64,000 bases of DNA, taken from the NCBI RefSeq assembly GCF_001029285.1, contig NZ_LDZY01000005.1, positions 186,001 to 250,000 of the forward strand. The letters are read 5' to 3'. The notes beneath the pieces were generated by a model, which saw only the letters and a list, made by a program, of their open reading frames with translations, was not told the origin of the DNA and ran no database searches. The position numbers and the translations under genes were made by a program. This document shows, piece after piece, positions 46,017 to 55,197 of this stretch. The stretch comes from Desulfosporosinus acididurans. GTDB lineage: Bacteria; Bacillota; Desulfitobacteriia; Desulfitobacteriales; Desulfitobacteriaceae. How positions within the stretch are numbered: position 1 is the stretch's first letter; each line of letters starts with the position of its first letter.

Positions 46017-46694
46017 TTAACTATGGACATAGTGCCCTTGAAATACTCCGGTTGAAAGCGAAAAGCCATAATCTTGGAACGCCGCAGGCAGTAAGTCCAC
46101 TATATGGTTATAGTGCCACAAATTACCGCAATCTTGCTTATTAAAATACGCCAATCTTCCAGTTGATGAACAAGTTAACTTTATTTGTGTATTTCTTGCA
46201 CAGTTATCATTATACATATCTGTCGCACAACTATAATAGCCTAACGTATCGCCATACTGTCCAGTCCCACCCGAATACCATGTAACTCCACCAGTTGGTG
46301 ATGTATATGCGGTTAAAGGAGAAATAACAGCAGTAGCGTTATTAGTATAAATAACCCCGTTAATTGTTATTTTTGTAGGCTCCCCTAAACCATCATAGTA
46401 TACTTCCATACCTGCTTGAGGTGAGGGTAACGTGATCTTATTCAATGTTATTTTAGATGAAACATTTTTATCGAGAACGACTGTTTTACCATCTTTACCT
46501 ACATAACCATCTTTTAGAATAACCATATTATTACTCTTATCATATTCAATTATCGTACCCGGTTTCATTTGAGAAGGTATTGTACTAATTTTAGAACTGG
46601 TTGAACCATTTGCGGCAAAGGCTGGCATTGCTAAAAATGTTGTTAAGACTAAAGATAAGCTCAAAAATAAACCCAGAAAATTACTTTTCTTCAT
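46017..46694 (-). CDS. Secreted protein with Cys-rich C-terminal half
   Basis: This 225-residue protein has a classic signal peptide (LGLFLSLSLVLTTFLAMPAFA, cut after AFA). The N-terminal half is a small beta domain (PGTIIEYDKSNNMVILKDG). The second half has four cysteines (YYSCATDMYNDNC, KLTCSS, KQDCGN) that could form two disulphides, and ends in FQGHYVHS. No family is recognised. Its place between a comA-tail repeat and the lipoprotein gene makes it a candidate quorum-controlled export. Confidence 0.65.
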   Translation of the reverse strand: MKKSNFLGLFLSLSLVLTTFLAMPAFAANGSTSSKISTIPSQMKPGTIIEYDKSNNMVILKDGYVGKDGKTVVLDKNVSSKITLNKITLPSPQAGMEVYYDGLGEPTKITINGVIYTNNATAVISPLTAYTSPTGGVTWYSGGTGQYGDTLGYYSCATDMYNDNCARNTQIKLTCSSTGRLAYFNKQDCGNLWHYNHIVDLLPAAFQDYGFSLSTGVFQGHYVHS

Positions 46695-46870
46695 AATAAT
46701 TTCACTCCTTAATTATTATTTGACTAGGAATAACATTTAATATAAATTCCCTTCCCTTTCTTTAAATCTCCCTTGCACAAATATCCCCATCAGGTGTACT
46801 ATTAAAAGGCCTACTATTTTGTGTAGGGGCTAACGCCTCCAGATCATTTGTTACTTTGCGGGTATTGATG

Positions 46871-47197
46871 ATCTGAGGGCGTCTTTATTTAAATGCGATA
46901 GCATTTAAATACTTTTCATAATTCTCAAAATTATGATCTAATATATGGTAGTATTGGATATTTTATTATTTAATTGCTTTTATTATAACGTATAGCAATA
47001 ATTTCAACCACGTACCAAAGTACAGGTTTCATTAAAAAAATACCTGTACTTTAGTACAGGTATTAAATCGTACAGGCTTAACTAAGACGTGTTGCTGTGT
47101 CTTTTATTTTCTGGTTATCCAAACTTCTTATAATATTTATTTTAATGTTATTCATTCATATTCTTCGACATCTCTTTCCAAGCAGCAGCCGCCTTTG
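46871..47197. repeat. Copy of the comA 3' end and flank (327 bases)
   Basis: This is nearly identical to 50208-50539, with one 5-base gap. It carries the last about 17 codons of a ComA-like regulator (minus strand AAAAWKEMSKNMNE), its terminator hairpin and about 200 bases of flank. It ends abruptly where the secreted glycosidase-like gene begins. It marks a duplication of the region downstream of comA. Bases 46695-46870 hold a hairpin around 46820-46890, partly inside the repeat, and no gene. Confidence 0.8.
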
Positions 47198-47222
47198 TTT
47201 TGGGTTCAATTCTTTAAAGGAT

Positions 47223-49058
47223 TTAATTCCAAAACACCTGATATCTATGGGTTCCACTCAATGTTATAATTTTTGTTTTAGTAAAAAAATTATAATTTTG
47301 ATTGTCTAGCATAACCTTCTTAATATATCCAAACCCCATATCACCTAAATCAATAGTACCTGATCCAGTTACCTTACTGAAGCATATGGTTTTGGCATTA
47401 ACATTTACGTCAACAAGGTCCCTGTCGAAAAATGGCATATTTGAAACTAATCCAAAAACACCTATTGGCAAGTCATTCTGCCAGTCAATCGATACTCCTG
47501 CACTTGGATGGATACTATTAAACAGAATATACGTAGGTAAGTAAAATATCTGTGCCATGTAGCTAGGGGACCCATATTTCAAATCAAAGCCATAAGGCGG
47601 TTGAGTTTCTGTTATATCCACATAACCATTAGGTTCATTAATGTTATCCCCAACCTTTGAATGATCAAGAAACTTATTAATAACTCTATTGCTTATTAAT
47701 CTATAAATTGAGTTGCCTGATTCTTGGCTTAATAATTCCATACCTAACGGGAACTGTATGGCAGCATAATTTAATTGAGAAGTGCTATCGCTTCCCCAGT
47801 ATTCACCGGTTTGTCCATTCAACTGGTGAGGAACCATATTATTTTTTAAACCGAAGCCTGACACAAAAATATTATTAGCATGTTCCAAACTACTTTGATA
47901 TAATATCCCTTTTGGTTGGTCTAGTACTTTTTCCGCCTCAAGCAAAGTTCCGATAAACAAGCCATACATAGTTTCTACGGTTTGAGCACTTGGAGTTCCG
48001 TCTAAATGTGTCATATATCTAAATCCACCACCATTAAAATTTTTATCCCATATGTGTTCAACTAATGAAGATGAGTAGGTATTTAGAATTTCTATAATAT
48101 CTTTATCTTTAGTTACTTGGTATGCTAAAGTTAATGCTCTAATGTATGCTCCACCCATATCATCATACCGAAAATCAGAATAAGGGTACAAATTCTTACC
48201 AGGTTTATTTATTTTTACGTCCCACACCTCGGGAATTAGATTGTTTGATTTATCACGACACTTCCAAACTGCTTTTAAAATGTCTAGTGCTTTTTGCTTA
48301 TATTGCAGTTTGGAAGGATCCGTTTTATAAGCTATGAGTAAAGACTGTGCACAATTAGAACAATTTTGCCCAAGTTGAGTTTCATAACTGGTTCCTATCG
48401 TGAACGCCTCTTTTCCTGAAAGAGTATTTACTTGATACCAGGTTAAGTTGTTGCTAGGATTAATGCCATAAGTAATAAGAGCGTTCGTTAATTTATACAT
48501 TAAAGGTAAATACTTCTTATCCTCGTGAGCCAAAAAAGCAACTGTTTGTACTGCCTGCAGTTGGCCTTTTCCACCTAAATAAGTATTTGGATTAGTCGAT
48601 ATTTCTCCTTTATTTGGAAAAGTAGGGATTAATCCAGTACTTGGCAAGATCGTACTCAAATAATCGGCATTTCTTTTAACAACATCTAAATATTTTAAAT
48701 CACCCGTTGCCTGAAAAGTGGCCATTAGGGAAAAACTCGTATCGAAGTACGTATCGTCGGAAGATGTTTTAGTTTGATAATTATACATTTTAAAAATACC
48801 TGAATCCTTTGAACATGAAAATTCATAACCGGAAAAGGCATAATTTAGGGCATCTAAAGAATCCATGAATGTAAGTTTTTCTTCTGAAGAATCAGATACA
48901 TTATTATTTTTTGATACTGACGATTCGTATGTAGTTTTCTCTTTAACGGGAGAGACACTAGGTATGTTACCTACAGTTACAGTTAACGTTAGTCCTATAG
49001 ATGCAATTGTTATTAGAAAAATAAGTGTTAATCTTCTATATAACTTGTTAATTTTCAC
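47223..49058 (-). CDS. Secreted (alpha/alpha)6-barrel protein, glycoside-hydrolase-like
   Basis: This 611-residue protein has an N-terminal membrane/signal segment (about 9-30). A long helical-repeat region follows (about 60-500) with motifs of six-hairpin glycosidases and C5-epimerases: TYFDTSFSLMATFQATGDLKYLDVVKRNADYL, YSDFRYDDMGGAYIRALTLAYQ, GGGFRYMTHLDGTP. A short beta-rich C-terminus ends the protein. Polysaccharide cleavage or modification is likely, but the exact family is not recognised. AGGGGG lies 6 bases before GTG 49058. It stands alone downstream of the comQXPA-like cassette. Confidence 0.65.
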   Translation of the reverse strand: MKINKLYRRLTLIFLITIASIGLTLTVTVGNIPSVSPVKEKTTYESSVSKNNNVSDSSEEKLTFMDSLDALNYAFSGYEFSCSKDSGIFKMYNYQTKTSSDDTYFDTSFSLMATFQATGDLKYLDVVKRNADYLSTILPSTGLIPTFPNKGEISTNPNTYLGGKGQLQAVQTVAFLAHEDKKYLPLMYKLTNALITYGINPSNNLTWYQVNTLSGKEAFTIGTSYETQLGQNCSNCAQSLLIAYKTDPSKLQYKQKALDILKAVWKCRDKSNNLIPEVWDVKINKPGKNLYPYSDFRYDDMGGAYIRALTLAYQVTKDKDIIEILNTYSSSLVEHIWDKNFNGGGFRYMTHLDGTPSAQTVETMYGLFIGTLLEAEKVLDQPKGILYQSSLEHANNIFVSGFGLKNNMVPHQLNGQTGEYWGSDSTSQLNYAAIQFPLGMELLSQESGNSIYRLISNRVINKFLDHSKVGDNINEPNGYVDITETQPPYGFDLKYGSPSYMAQIFYLPTYILFNSIHPSAGVSIDWQNDLPIGVFGLVSNMPFFDRDLVDVNVNAKTICFSKVTGSGTIDLGDMGFGYIKKVMLDNQNYNFFTKTKIITLSGTHRYQVFWN

Positions 49059-49524
49059 ATTTAACCCCCTGCGACGAAATAGTTTTGCTTTTATACAAAC
49101 ATAGTGAAGTTTTAGTATAAGTACACGTCATATCTCTTAATGCTCAGCAAATAGTATTGAATATAGGTTTTAGTTTTAATGATCTACTAAGACTAAGCCA
49201 AGGATCTGATGCTATGATGCTCTATCTTTTAAACATATAAAAACGCTCGCACTGCTTACCCAAGACAGTATCCTATCCTAGCAGGATTTGCCCCAGTCCA
49301 AATACAAATCCACCATTATTTACTACAATTGCCTCAAAATTCTCCATTCTAAGTAGTTGGTAATAATTCCTATTAAACAGTAAGTTTTGCATACATAAAA
49401 ACGGAAACGCCCAAAACGCTCCCGACCAGTTAAATACGTTGCGGCATTTCATATGAATGCCTCAAAGTTTTTATCCGAAGCAAAAAAACAAAAGCACAGG
49501 CAGAATTACTTCGCTTGTGCAACA

Positions 49525-49700
49525 AGTTGGGCTAACTCTTCCGTCAGAAAGCCTATTCAAACCGTGTTCGAGGTAGTGAGCATACTTCATATAGTTTACT
49601 AATTTTGCGAAATAGTTCTTTCTCATTTCATTCTCTCTTTCCCCATAATTTTAGTAGAAAGAAAGTACTGACAGAAACTCCGAATTTGATGCATGTAAGT
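49525..49700 (-). pseudogene. 5' relic of the IS4-like transposase element
   Basis: This segment matches 42285-42460 (the first about 30 transposase codons and upstream sequence, including AACTCTTCCGTCAGAAAG and TCCGAATTTGAT) with many differences. The remainder of the element is absent. Bases 49059-49524 show small hairpins (for example GGCATT/AATGCC near 49.45 kb) but no gene. Confidence 0.7.
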
Positions 49701-49793
49701 GAGGAAAATGTCTGTAATATCAAAGTTTTGACTGTGGTAGAGACTAAAACTGCTGTGGCCCTACTCTTAGATTTGTATCTTCCAAGCGAATTG

Positions 49794-50205
49794 TTATTTA
49801 TTTAGCACTTCATAATTAGTGATGGTTTTATTATTAACACTCCATAATTCTTTAGATTGTTCTGTTTGTAGATCATAGTAAAATAAGGTATTTTGTGTTT
49901 TGGTATATCCTCCGTCATTTATAAAAGATTTGGCGTCAGGTTTTATTGCCAAAAAATAGAATCCCTTTCCATCTGCAGAATACTTTGCATTTTTAATCCC
50001 CTGAAATTGTTCGGAACTGATTAATATTTGTTTTCCTTCTCCTGTTTTAGTGTTCTGTAATAAAAAGATATTTTTTTTGCCCTGACCATTATTTAACCAC
50101 TCCGTACTTATAGATATTATCAAATTACTTGCATCCGACGACAAAGATATATCATCCACGAAATCCCTGATTGGCTTATATTCCTTAACTATATTTCCGT
50201 CTTCA
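49794..50205 (-). pseudogene. Truncated paralogue of the TolB-like lipoprotein
   Basis: About 135 codons match the C-terminal third of the protein at 44745-45830 (LSSDASNLIISISTEWLNN, YSADGKGFYFLAIKPDAKSF, ending SKELWSVNNKTITNYEVLNK). The frame is intact but lacks the lipoprotein signal and most blades, and it begins exactly where the comA-flank repeat ends. It is a deletion product of a second copy. Confidence 0.8.
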
Positions 50206-50207
50206 TC

Positions 50208-50539
50208 ATCTGAGGGCGTCTTTATTTAAATGCGATAGCATCTAAATACTTTTCATATTTCGCAAAATTATGATCTAATATATGGTAGTATTAGATATTT
50301 TGTTATTTAATTGCTTTTATTAGATTATAACGTATAGCAATAATTTCAACCACGTACCAAAGTACAGGTTTCATTAAAAAAATACCTGTACTTTAGTACA
50401 GGTATTAAATCGTACAGGCTTAACTAAGACGTGTTGCTGTGTCTTTTATTTTCTGGTTATCCAAACTTCTTATAATATTTATTTTAATGTTATTCATTCT
50501 TATTCTTCGACATCTCTTTCCAAGCAGCAGCCGCCTTTG
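50208..50539. repeat. comA 3' end and flank, original copy (332 bases)
   Basis: This is the counterpart of 46871-47197. Here the repeat continues upstream into the complete comA-like gene, so this is the parental side. The right edge of the repeat lies inside comA and the left edge at the start of the lipoprotein relic. Confidence 0.8.
50381..50406 (-). terminator. Terminator of the comQXPA-like operon
   Basis: AATACCTGTACT and AGTACAGGTATT form a 12-pair stem; on the minus strand it runs into TTTTTTT. It lies about 84 bases after the comA-like stop and is duplicated in the repeat at 46871-47197. Confidence 0.8.
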
Positions 50540-51176
50540 ATCGGGATTTTACACCGAATTTATGAAGTATATTGCTTGTGTGAAATTTTACCGTTCTAAT
50601 GGTAATACCTAAAGCTAAGGAAATTTCCTGATTGTTTAAACCCTTTATTATGTGATTCATTATTTCCGCTTCTCTGCCAGACAGTACTTTATCGTTTGGT
50701 TTTGGCGTTATACTTTGCTGATCATCATTGTTATCTACAACCTCCACCTTTAGAAAATGCGCCAAGCCTTTTGAAAAGTATTCTTTTCCCTCTACTACAT
50801 AATGAATAGCCTCAATCATTTCTGTTTTGTTACATTCTTTAAGCAGAAATCCCTGAACTCCTTTCTGCAGTGATTTTGTAAGATACCCTTCTGGATTCAG
50901 GCCTGTAAGCATAATTATTTTCACTTCGGGGTGAATCGATTTAATATCATCAATTAAATTAATACCTGAACAATCCGGCAAACTTATATCAAGTAAAATA
51001 ACATCTGGCGCCGTTGATTTTAAGAGATTCAGGCATTGGACTCCATCATTTGCGATTCCCACTATCTCCAGAATTGTTTCCGACGACAGCAAGGACACGG
51101 TTCCTTCCACAAAAAGAGTATGGTCATCGACTATTAATATTTTCAGCATTTTAGACTTCTCATTGTCCAATGCCAT
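50490..51176 (-). CDS. comA: ComA-like NarL-family response regulator
   Basis: This 228-residue regulator has a receiver with D17/D18, phosphoacceptor D63 (VILLDISLPDCSG), T in MLTG and K in LLKEC. The C-terminal GerE helix-turn-helix (about 165-228) contains GREAEIMNHIIKGLNNQEISLALGITIRTVKFHTSNILHKFGVKSRSKAAA. It overlaps the kinase gene by 17 bases. ATG 51149 is an alternative start. In B. subtilis ComA is phosphorylated by ComP when prenylated ComX accumulates; the same wiring is inferred here from the cassette. Binding sites were not identified. Confidence 0.85.
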   Translation of the reverse strand: MALDNEKSKMLKILIVDDHTLFVEGTVSLLSSETILEIVGIANDGVQCLNLLKSTAPDVILLDISLPDCSGINLIDDIKSIHPEVKIIMLTGLNPEGYLTKSLQKGVQGFLLKECNKTEMIEAIHYVVEGKEYFSKGLAHFLKVEVVDNNDDQQSITPKPNDKVLSGREAEIMNHIIKGLNNQEISLALGITIRTVKFHTSNILHKFGVKSRSKAAAAWKEMSKNKNE

Positions 51177-53550
51177 CTTTCATATCTTCCTCTCTTATTG
51201 GAATTGTAGCTTTAAGGATCGTACCCTGATAAACTGCAGAACTGATTTGCAGTTCTCCGCCTAAACCTTCGAGCCTTTCTTTCATTCCAACTAACCCAAA
51301 ATGATTACTGGATAATTGCCAGTCCTCTAATTTAGTAACATCCAATCCCTTGCCAAAATCTCTTATCATTAATTCAAGCTTAGAGTAGTTTAACTCAATT
51401 TTAAGAGTTATCTTACTGGAACCAGAGTGCTTTATTGCGTTCGTTATTCCTTCCTGTAGAAAGCGATAAGCTACCAGTTCTACGTCTCCTTTCAAACGCA
51501 CCCTGTCACTAAAACCGGCCATTTCTAGGGAAATTATCACAGACTCATGTTCCATTTTTTCTTCGCACAGCGTTTGGACGGCATAAAACAATCCTAAATC
51601 CGTTAAAGTTTGAGGACGTAAATCACTACAAATTGAGCGTAGTTCAAAATTTAAATTACTTATTACTTCCCGCATATGCTTAATAGCTTGGGGCGCTTTG
51701 TTAACTTTATCGTTTAGACATTCTTCTTCGATATCATCTAGCCATCGATTCAGGTCTAGCGCTAACTGTAATGATCCATCGTGAAGATCCTGAGCTAATG
51801 CTTTTTTCTCTTGTTCAAAGTTCTTAAAGAAGAGACTGTTTACTCGCTGTAACGATTGAATTTTCCGTTGGTAACTCTGCAATTGTTGAGTAAGGGACTT
51901 CACTTCTTCTGACAATTCTTTAATAAGTAACGTAGTTATGAGCCGCTGAGCTAATTGACTTAATATTAAAGTAATAGTAGGTAATTCATCGCGTTCAAAT
52001 TTGATATGTGAATATCGATGGCCTAAAAATATTCCGCAAGTAAACTCATTTGTCCTATACAAACTATAAATTTCAGCAGGCAACTCATCTGAGAGTATTC
52101 TTGCTTCTGAGTGGATCTTTGGATCTGTTTTGTAATATTCTACGAGTTTAACTTGCTCACTTGGTTTTTGGGAAAATAGGCCTTCAGATTTCTTGAAATA
52201 GTTTCCATTACCATGTTCTATGATTGCAAAGACTCCTTCAATAGCCAGGCTTTTAGCCACCTCTTCTAATATCTGTTCTTCTTCTTTAATTGAACTAAGT
52301 CTTTGGTTTAATTCGAGGATTCGTTTCTTAAGAGCCAGTTTTTCACCTAAAAATAAATTGTTTTTTAAGAATCGATTTATCGCAGCTCTTATCAAACCAA
52401 AACAAAGAATGAATATCATAATTAATGATAACGTCGAAAGATACAAGGCAAAATTTAGAGTCTTTATAATCCTTAAAACAAAGAGTAAATACGATATGAT
52501 TAAGCTCATTAGTGCTCCAGCTAGGACATAAGAAATCAGTGACCAAATAATCCTTCGGCTGTCCGGTAAATATTTATTGACTATGGCATAATACCAGGTA
52601 GCCGGAATAACGGAAATAAACAAGGAACTAACCTGGGCATTCATTATCGGTTGAAAGCCAAAGACAGCGGGAATTGCCGTCAAAAGAACGAATGGTGAGA
52701 ACCCTATCGCCATGCCCAGTAATAGAATATTCGTCTGGTTTTTTTCCGGTTTATCTTTAGACAACTTTAATATGTTACATAAATTCCAGAGTGTGAAAAG
52801 AACTCCAATGCTAACTGTTACTAACACCAGTTTTCTTAATGGACTAATAAATTGGACAATACCGACAGACTGTAGCACAGTTACGATTAATATGATTACC
52901 GACATTACTGTTAACATAAGGCGGCCTAATTGATTTATACGGTTTAAATTTTCATATGCAAAATTCGAGATAAAATTATTTATAAAAATAGGTACTGCCG
53001 CAAAAATTATGTACTCTAATTCCCTAGCCAATATTAAATCACGGCTCGAAGCCGGAGCCAGGACGAAAGCCAAACCGATAATCCAGTTCATCCAAAATAA
53101 ATCACGAGCTTGAACCAGAAAAGGACGTCGTAACCAAGTTATAAATCCTAAAACCCAAAAAATGAATCCCAGGATTAAAAAAGAAATATCGCTCAGTGTA
53201 CTCTGAAAAAGTGGAAGCTCAGGTATGTTAATCAACTGAACGGTTGACATGTCAGGTCTACGGACTTCGAGAGTTGATGCCCCTTCCACCTCACTCCATA
53301 TTTGAACAGAGCTGCTTTTACCAGGATCATCATGATTGATCTTTAAAATCAAATCCCCGTCACGTACGCCTGATTTGTACCCCTGGCCGACAGAATCACT
53401 GTAAGTCACGATCCATTGTCCATTGACGCTCTCAAGATCAAGACCGACGTAGGGGTGGTTATTGATAGCTACAGAATACACCAACAACAATAAGAGAAAG
53501 GCGGCACTCGCATAATAATATGCTTGCCGCCTAAATATTTTCTTTAACAA
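51160..53550 (-). CDS. comP: ComP-like quorum-sensing histidine kinase
   Basis: This 796-residue kinase has a membrane segment (13-30) followed by an outward PDZ-like domain (about 35-105, GYKSGVRDGDLILKIN). About eight membrane helices (about 115-395) and a GAF-like/coiled-coil region come next. A HisKA_3 domain has H590 in AQDLHDGSLQLALDL, and the ATPase has EGITNAIKHSG, RDFGKGLDV and HFGLVGMKERLEGLGG. This is the architecture of ComP, the receptor for ComX. It begins at TTG 53550, overlapping comQ by 20 bases, so it is translationally coupled. Confidence 0.85.
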   Translation of the reverse strand: MLKKIFRRQAYYYASAAFLLLLLVYSVAINNHPYVGLDLESVNGQWIVTYSDSVGQGYKSGVRDGDLILKINHDDPGKSSSVQIWSEVEGASTLEVRRPDMSTVQLINIPELPLFQSTLSDISFLILGFIFWVLGFITWLRRPFLVQARDLFWMNWIIGLAFVLAPASSRDLILARELEYIIFAAVPIFINNFISNFAYENLNRINQLGRLMLTVMSVIILIVTVLQSVGIVQFISPLRKLVLVTVSIGVLFTLWNLCNILKLSKDKPEKNQTNILLLGMAIGFSPFVLLTAIPAVFGFQPIMNAQVSSLFISVIPATWYYAIVNKYLPDSRRIIWSLISYVLAGALMSLIISYLLFVLRIIKTLNFALYLSTLSLIMIFILCFGLIRAAINRFLKNNLFLGEKLALKKRILELNQRLSSIKEEEQILEEVAKSLAIEGVFAIIEHGNGNYFKKSEGLFSQKPSEQVKLVEYYKTDPKIHSEARILSDELPAEIYSLYRTNEFTCGIFLGHRYSHIKFERDELPTITLILSQLAQRLITTLLIKELSEEVKSLTQQLQSYQRKIQSLQRVNSLFFKNFEQEKKALAQDLHDGSLQLALDLNRWLDDIEEECLNDKVNKAPQAIKHMREVISNLNFELRSICSDLRPQTLTDLGLFYAVQTLCEEKMEHESVIISLEMAGFSDRVRLKGDVELVAYRFLQEGITNAIKHSGSSKITLKIELNYSKLELMIRDFGKGLDVTKLEDWQLSSNHFGLVGMKERLEGLGGELQISSAVYQGTILKATIPIREEDMKDGIGQ

Positions 53551-54496
53551 GTTTGATCATCTTCTCTTTGCGTTTTTCCGGAACAGAAATTGCTTGAATG
53601 ATTTCCATTGACTTTTGCCGGAATAGTTCGTACATCACTCTGCCGTAATGTACTGCTCCTTCATCAAGGGTTAATTGTTGTAAATTGCCTTGTTCTTCCT
53701 TCCCGAACCTTTCTAATACGTTGCCTTTCAGCTGGGTTAGTTCTTTGAACTGTTTGGCTTGTTTACCTTTGAGAATGTTCAAAAGATAGACATACGGCAA
53801 AGTTTTTTTATGATTAACAAAATCCTTTTTCTTATCGAAGTCTAAAAAGTCGTTTATATCATTCCTGATTTGACTCATGATACCCAGGTATGTCCCAAAC
53901 TGATTTAATTGAAGCACCAACGATTCTGACCCACCACCTAAGGTCGCGCCGATTTTACAGGCACAGGCCGTTAAACTTCCTGACTTATGCTTGACTAGCT
54001 CAAAATATTGGTCAAGCGTAACCTGCTCACGAGTATCAAACAAAGCGTCTTGGAGTTGACCATCACTACACGTTATCCACATATGGCTTAGAATTTGGCC
54101 AATTTCCCTGTAGAGTCTGCTATCTCTATCATCAGGTAACATCGAAATAGCCTCATAGCTTAACATACTTAAACAGCTAGCAAGGTTTAGAGCGTGAGCT
54201 GTGGGGATTTGGCGCCACGGTAAGTCATCATGATCCTGATCTTGAATATCATCAAAAATATCAATCGCCAGTGCAGATAATTCCATGGCAATTGCGCCTG
54301 GCAACGCATCTTCAAACACTCCGCTTACACACTCACAATTCATGAGCGTTAAGTGTGCCCATTGAAATAGTTCACCAGTCTCGCTGTCGGCGTTCAAGGA
54401 GGAATTAATCATAGCGATCATTTCGGAACTAAGTTGAGCACTCGTCAGGATTTTATTAATTCCGGCAGTAATAGCTTGATCAAGCTGAAGCTTCAT
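53531..54496 (-). CDS. comQ: ComQ-like isoprenyl transferase
   Basis: This 321-residue member of the polyprenyl synthetase fold has the first Asp-rich motif DDIQD (82-86) and a second NDINDFLDFD at about 213-222 followed by KK. Both bind diphosphate and magnesium. In ComQ enzymes this site attaches a farnesyl or geranyl group to a Trp of ComX. The gene begins 6 bases after the small ComX-like gene and overlaps the kinase gene, which points to pheromone modification rather than general prenyl synthesis. The second motif departs from the classic DDxxD, as in ComQ. Confidence 0.85.
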   Translation of the reverse strand: MKLQLDQAITAGINKILTSAQLSSEMIAMINSSLNADSETGELFQWAHLTLMNCECVSGVFEDALPGAIAMELSALAIDIFDDIQDQDHDDLPWRQIPTAHALNLASCLSMLSYEAISMLPDDRDSRLYREIGQILSHMWITCSDGQLQDALFDTREQVTLDQYFELVKHKSGSLTACACKIGATLGGGSESLVLQLNQFGTYLGIMSQIRNDINDFLDFDKKKDFVNHKKTLPYVYLLNILKGKQAKQFKELTQLKGNVLERFGKEEQGNLQQLTLDEGAVHYGRVMYELFRQKSMEIIQAISVPEKRKEKMIKLVKENI

Positions 54497-54502
54497 CCCC
54501 TT

Positions 54503-54691
54503 TTATCCCCAAAAATGTAGTGGTATAGTACCAAGCGTTATGTCTTCTCCCGATACCTCGAAATCAGAAAGAACCTTTTTAATGACCGTGGCCTCATGGG
54601 AATTTATTTGTGTAGATGCCAAGCTGTTGTTATGAGCATTTTTGACTGAATCATGAACAATTTTAGCAATATCATTGTAATTCATTTTCAA
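54503..54691 (-). CDS. comX: ComX-like pheromone precursor
   Basis: This 62-residue precursor without a signal peptide ends in GTIPLHFWG. A Trp one residue from the C-terminus (W61) is the likely prenylation site, as in ComX peptides whose Trp lies near the end. The N-terminal part is helical (MNYNDIAKIVHDSVKNA and HEATVIKKVLSDFE), comparable to ComX pro-regions. AAAGGG precedes the ATG. The order is comX-comQ-comP-comA, with comX first, whereas B. subtilis has comQ-comX-comP-comA. The mature peptide length is unknown. Confidence 0.75.
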   Translation of the reverse strand: MKMNYNDIAKIVHDSVKNAHNNSLASTQINSHEATVIKKVLSDFEVSGEDITLGTIPLHFWG

Positions 54692-54920
54692 GCACCCTTT
54701 CTTTAATCATTAATTTAATTCCTTACCATATATAACTATTATTTCATTTATTTCTTCTTAGTCCTATCCTTTTCCTGCTACAATATTTAGCAAATGCTGT
54801 CGAATGCTTTTTCATAATAAAACCTTATCGAATAGTTAAGTTGCCGCTTCATATATTCAATGTTTCGCAACACCGATGAAATCCATAATTGACCTCGACT
54901 TGTTTTTCGACTATCACAGT

Positions 54921-55062
54921 ATCTCTCTCACCTCCAACCCCACCTTAAGTATAAACACCACCTCAACCATCGACTCTACTCTAACCTTCTCAACCAACTT
55001 CCGGAATAAGTCCCCATCAAACCTATCCAGTGCCTCGCCATCCAGATAAGCCTTGAATTCTT
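54921..55062 (-). pseudogene. Relic of a serine-recombinase C-terminus
   Basis: This segment matches 55790-55940, the last about 45 codons of the recombinase at 55790-56839, at high identity and then stops matching. Beyond it (55070-55130) is a GAGTGTC/GACACTC hairpin that may end transcription. Bases 54692-54920, upstream of comX, contain AT-rich sequence that should hold the comX promoter, but no convincing boxes were fixed. Confidence 0.7.
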
Positions 55063-55197
55063 CTGCCAATAAAAAGAGTGTCACAGCCACTAAAAAATTA
55101 GTTTTGCGACACTCCTAAAACTAAGAGACGATATCGTAACAATTCAGTTTTAAATATACATGAAGTGTGACTATGACAACCTCTAAAAGCATTTTAT

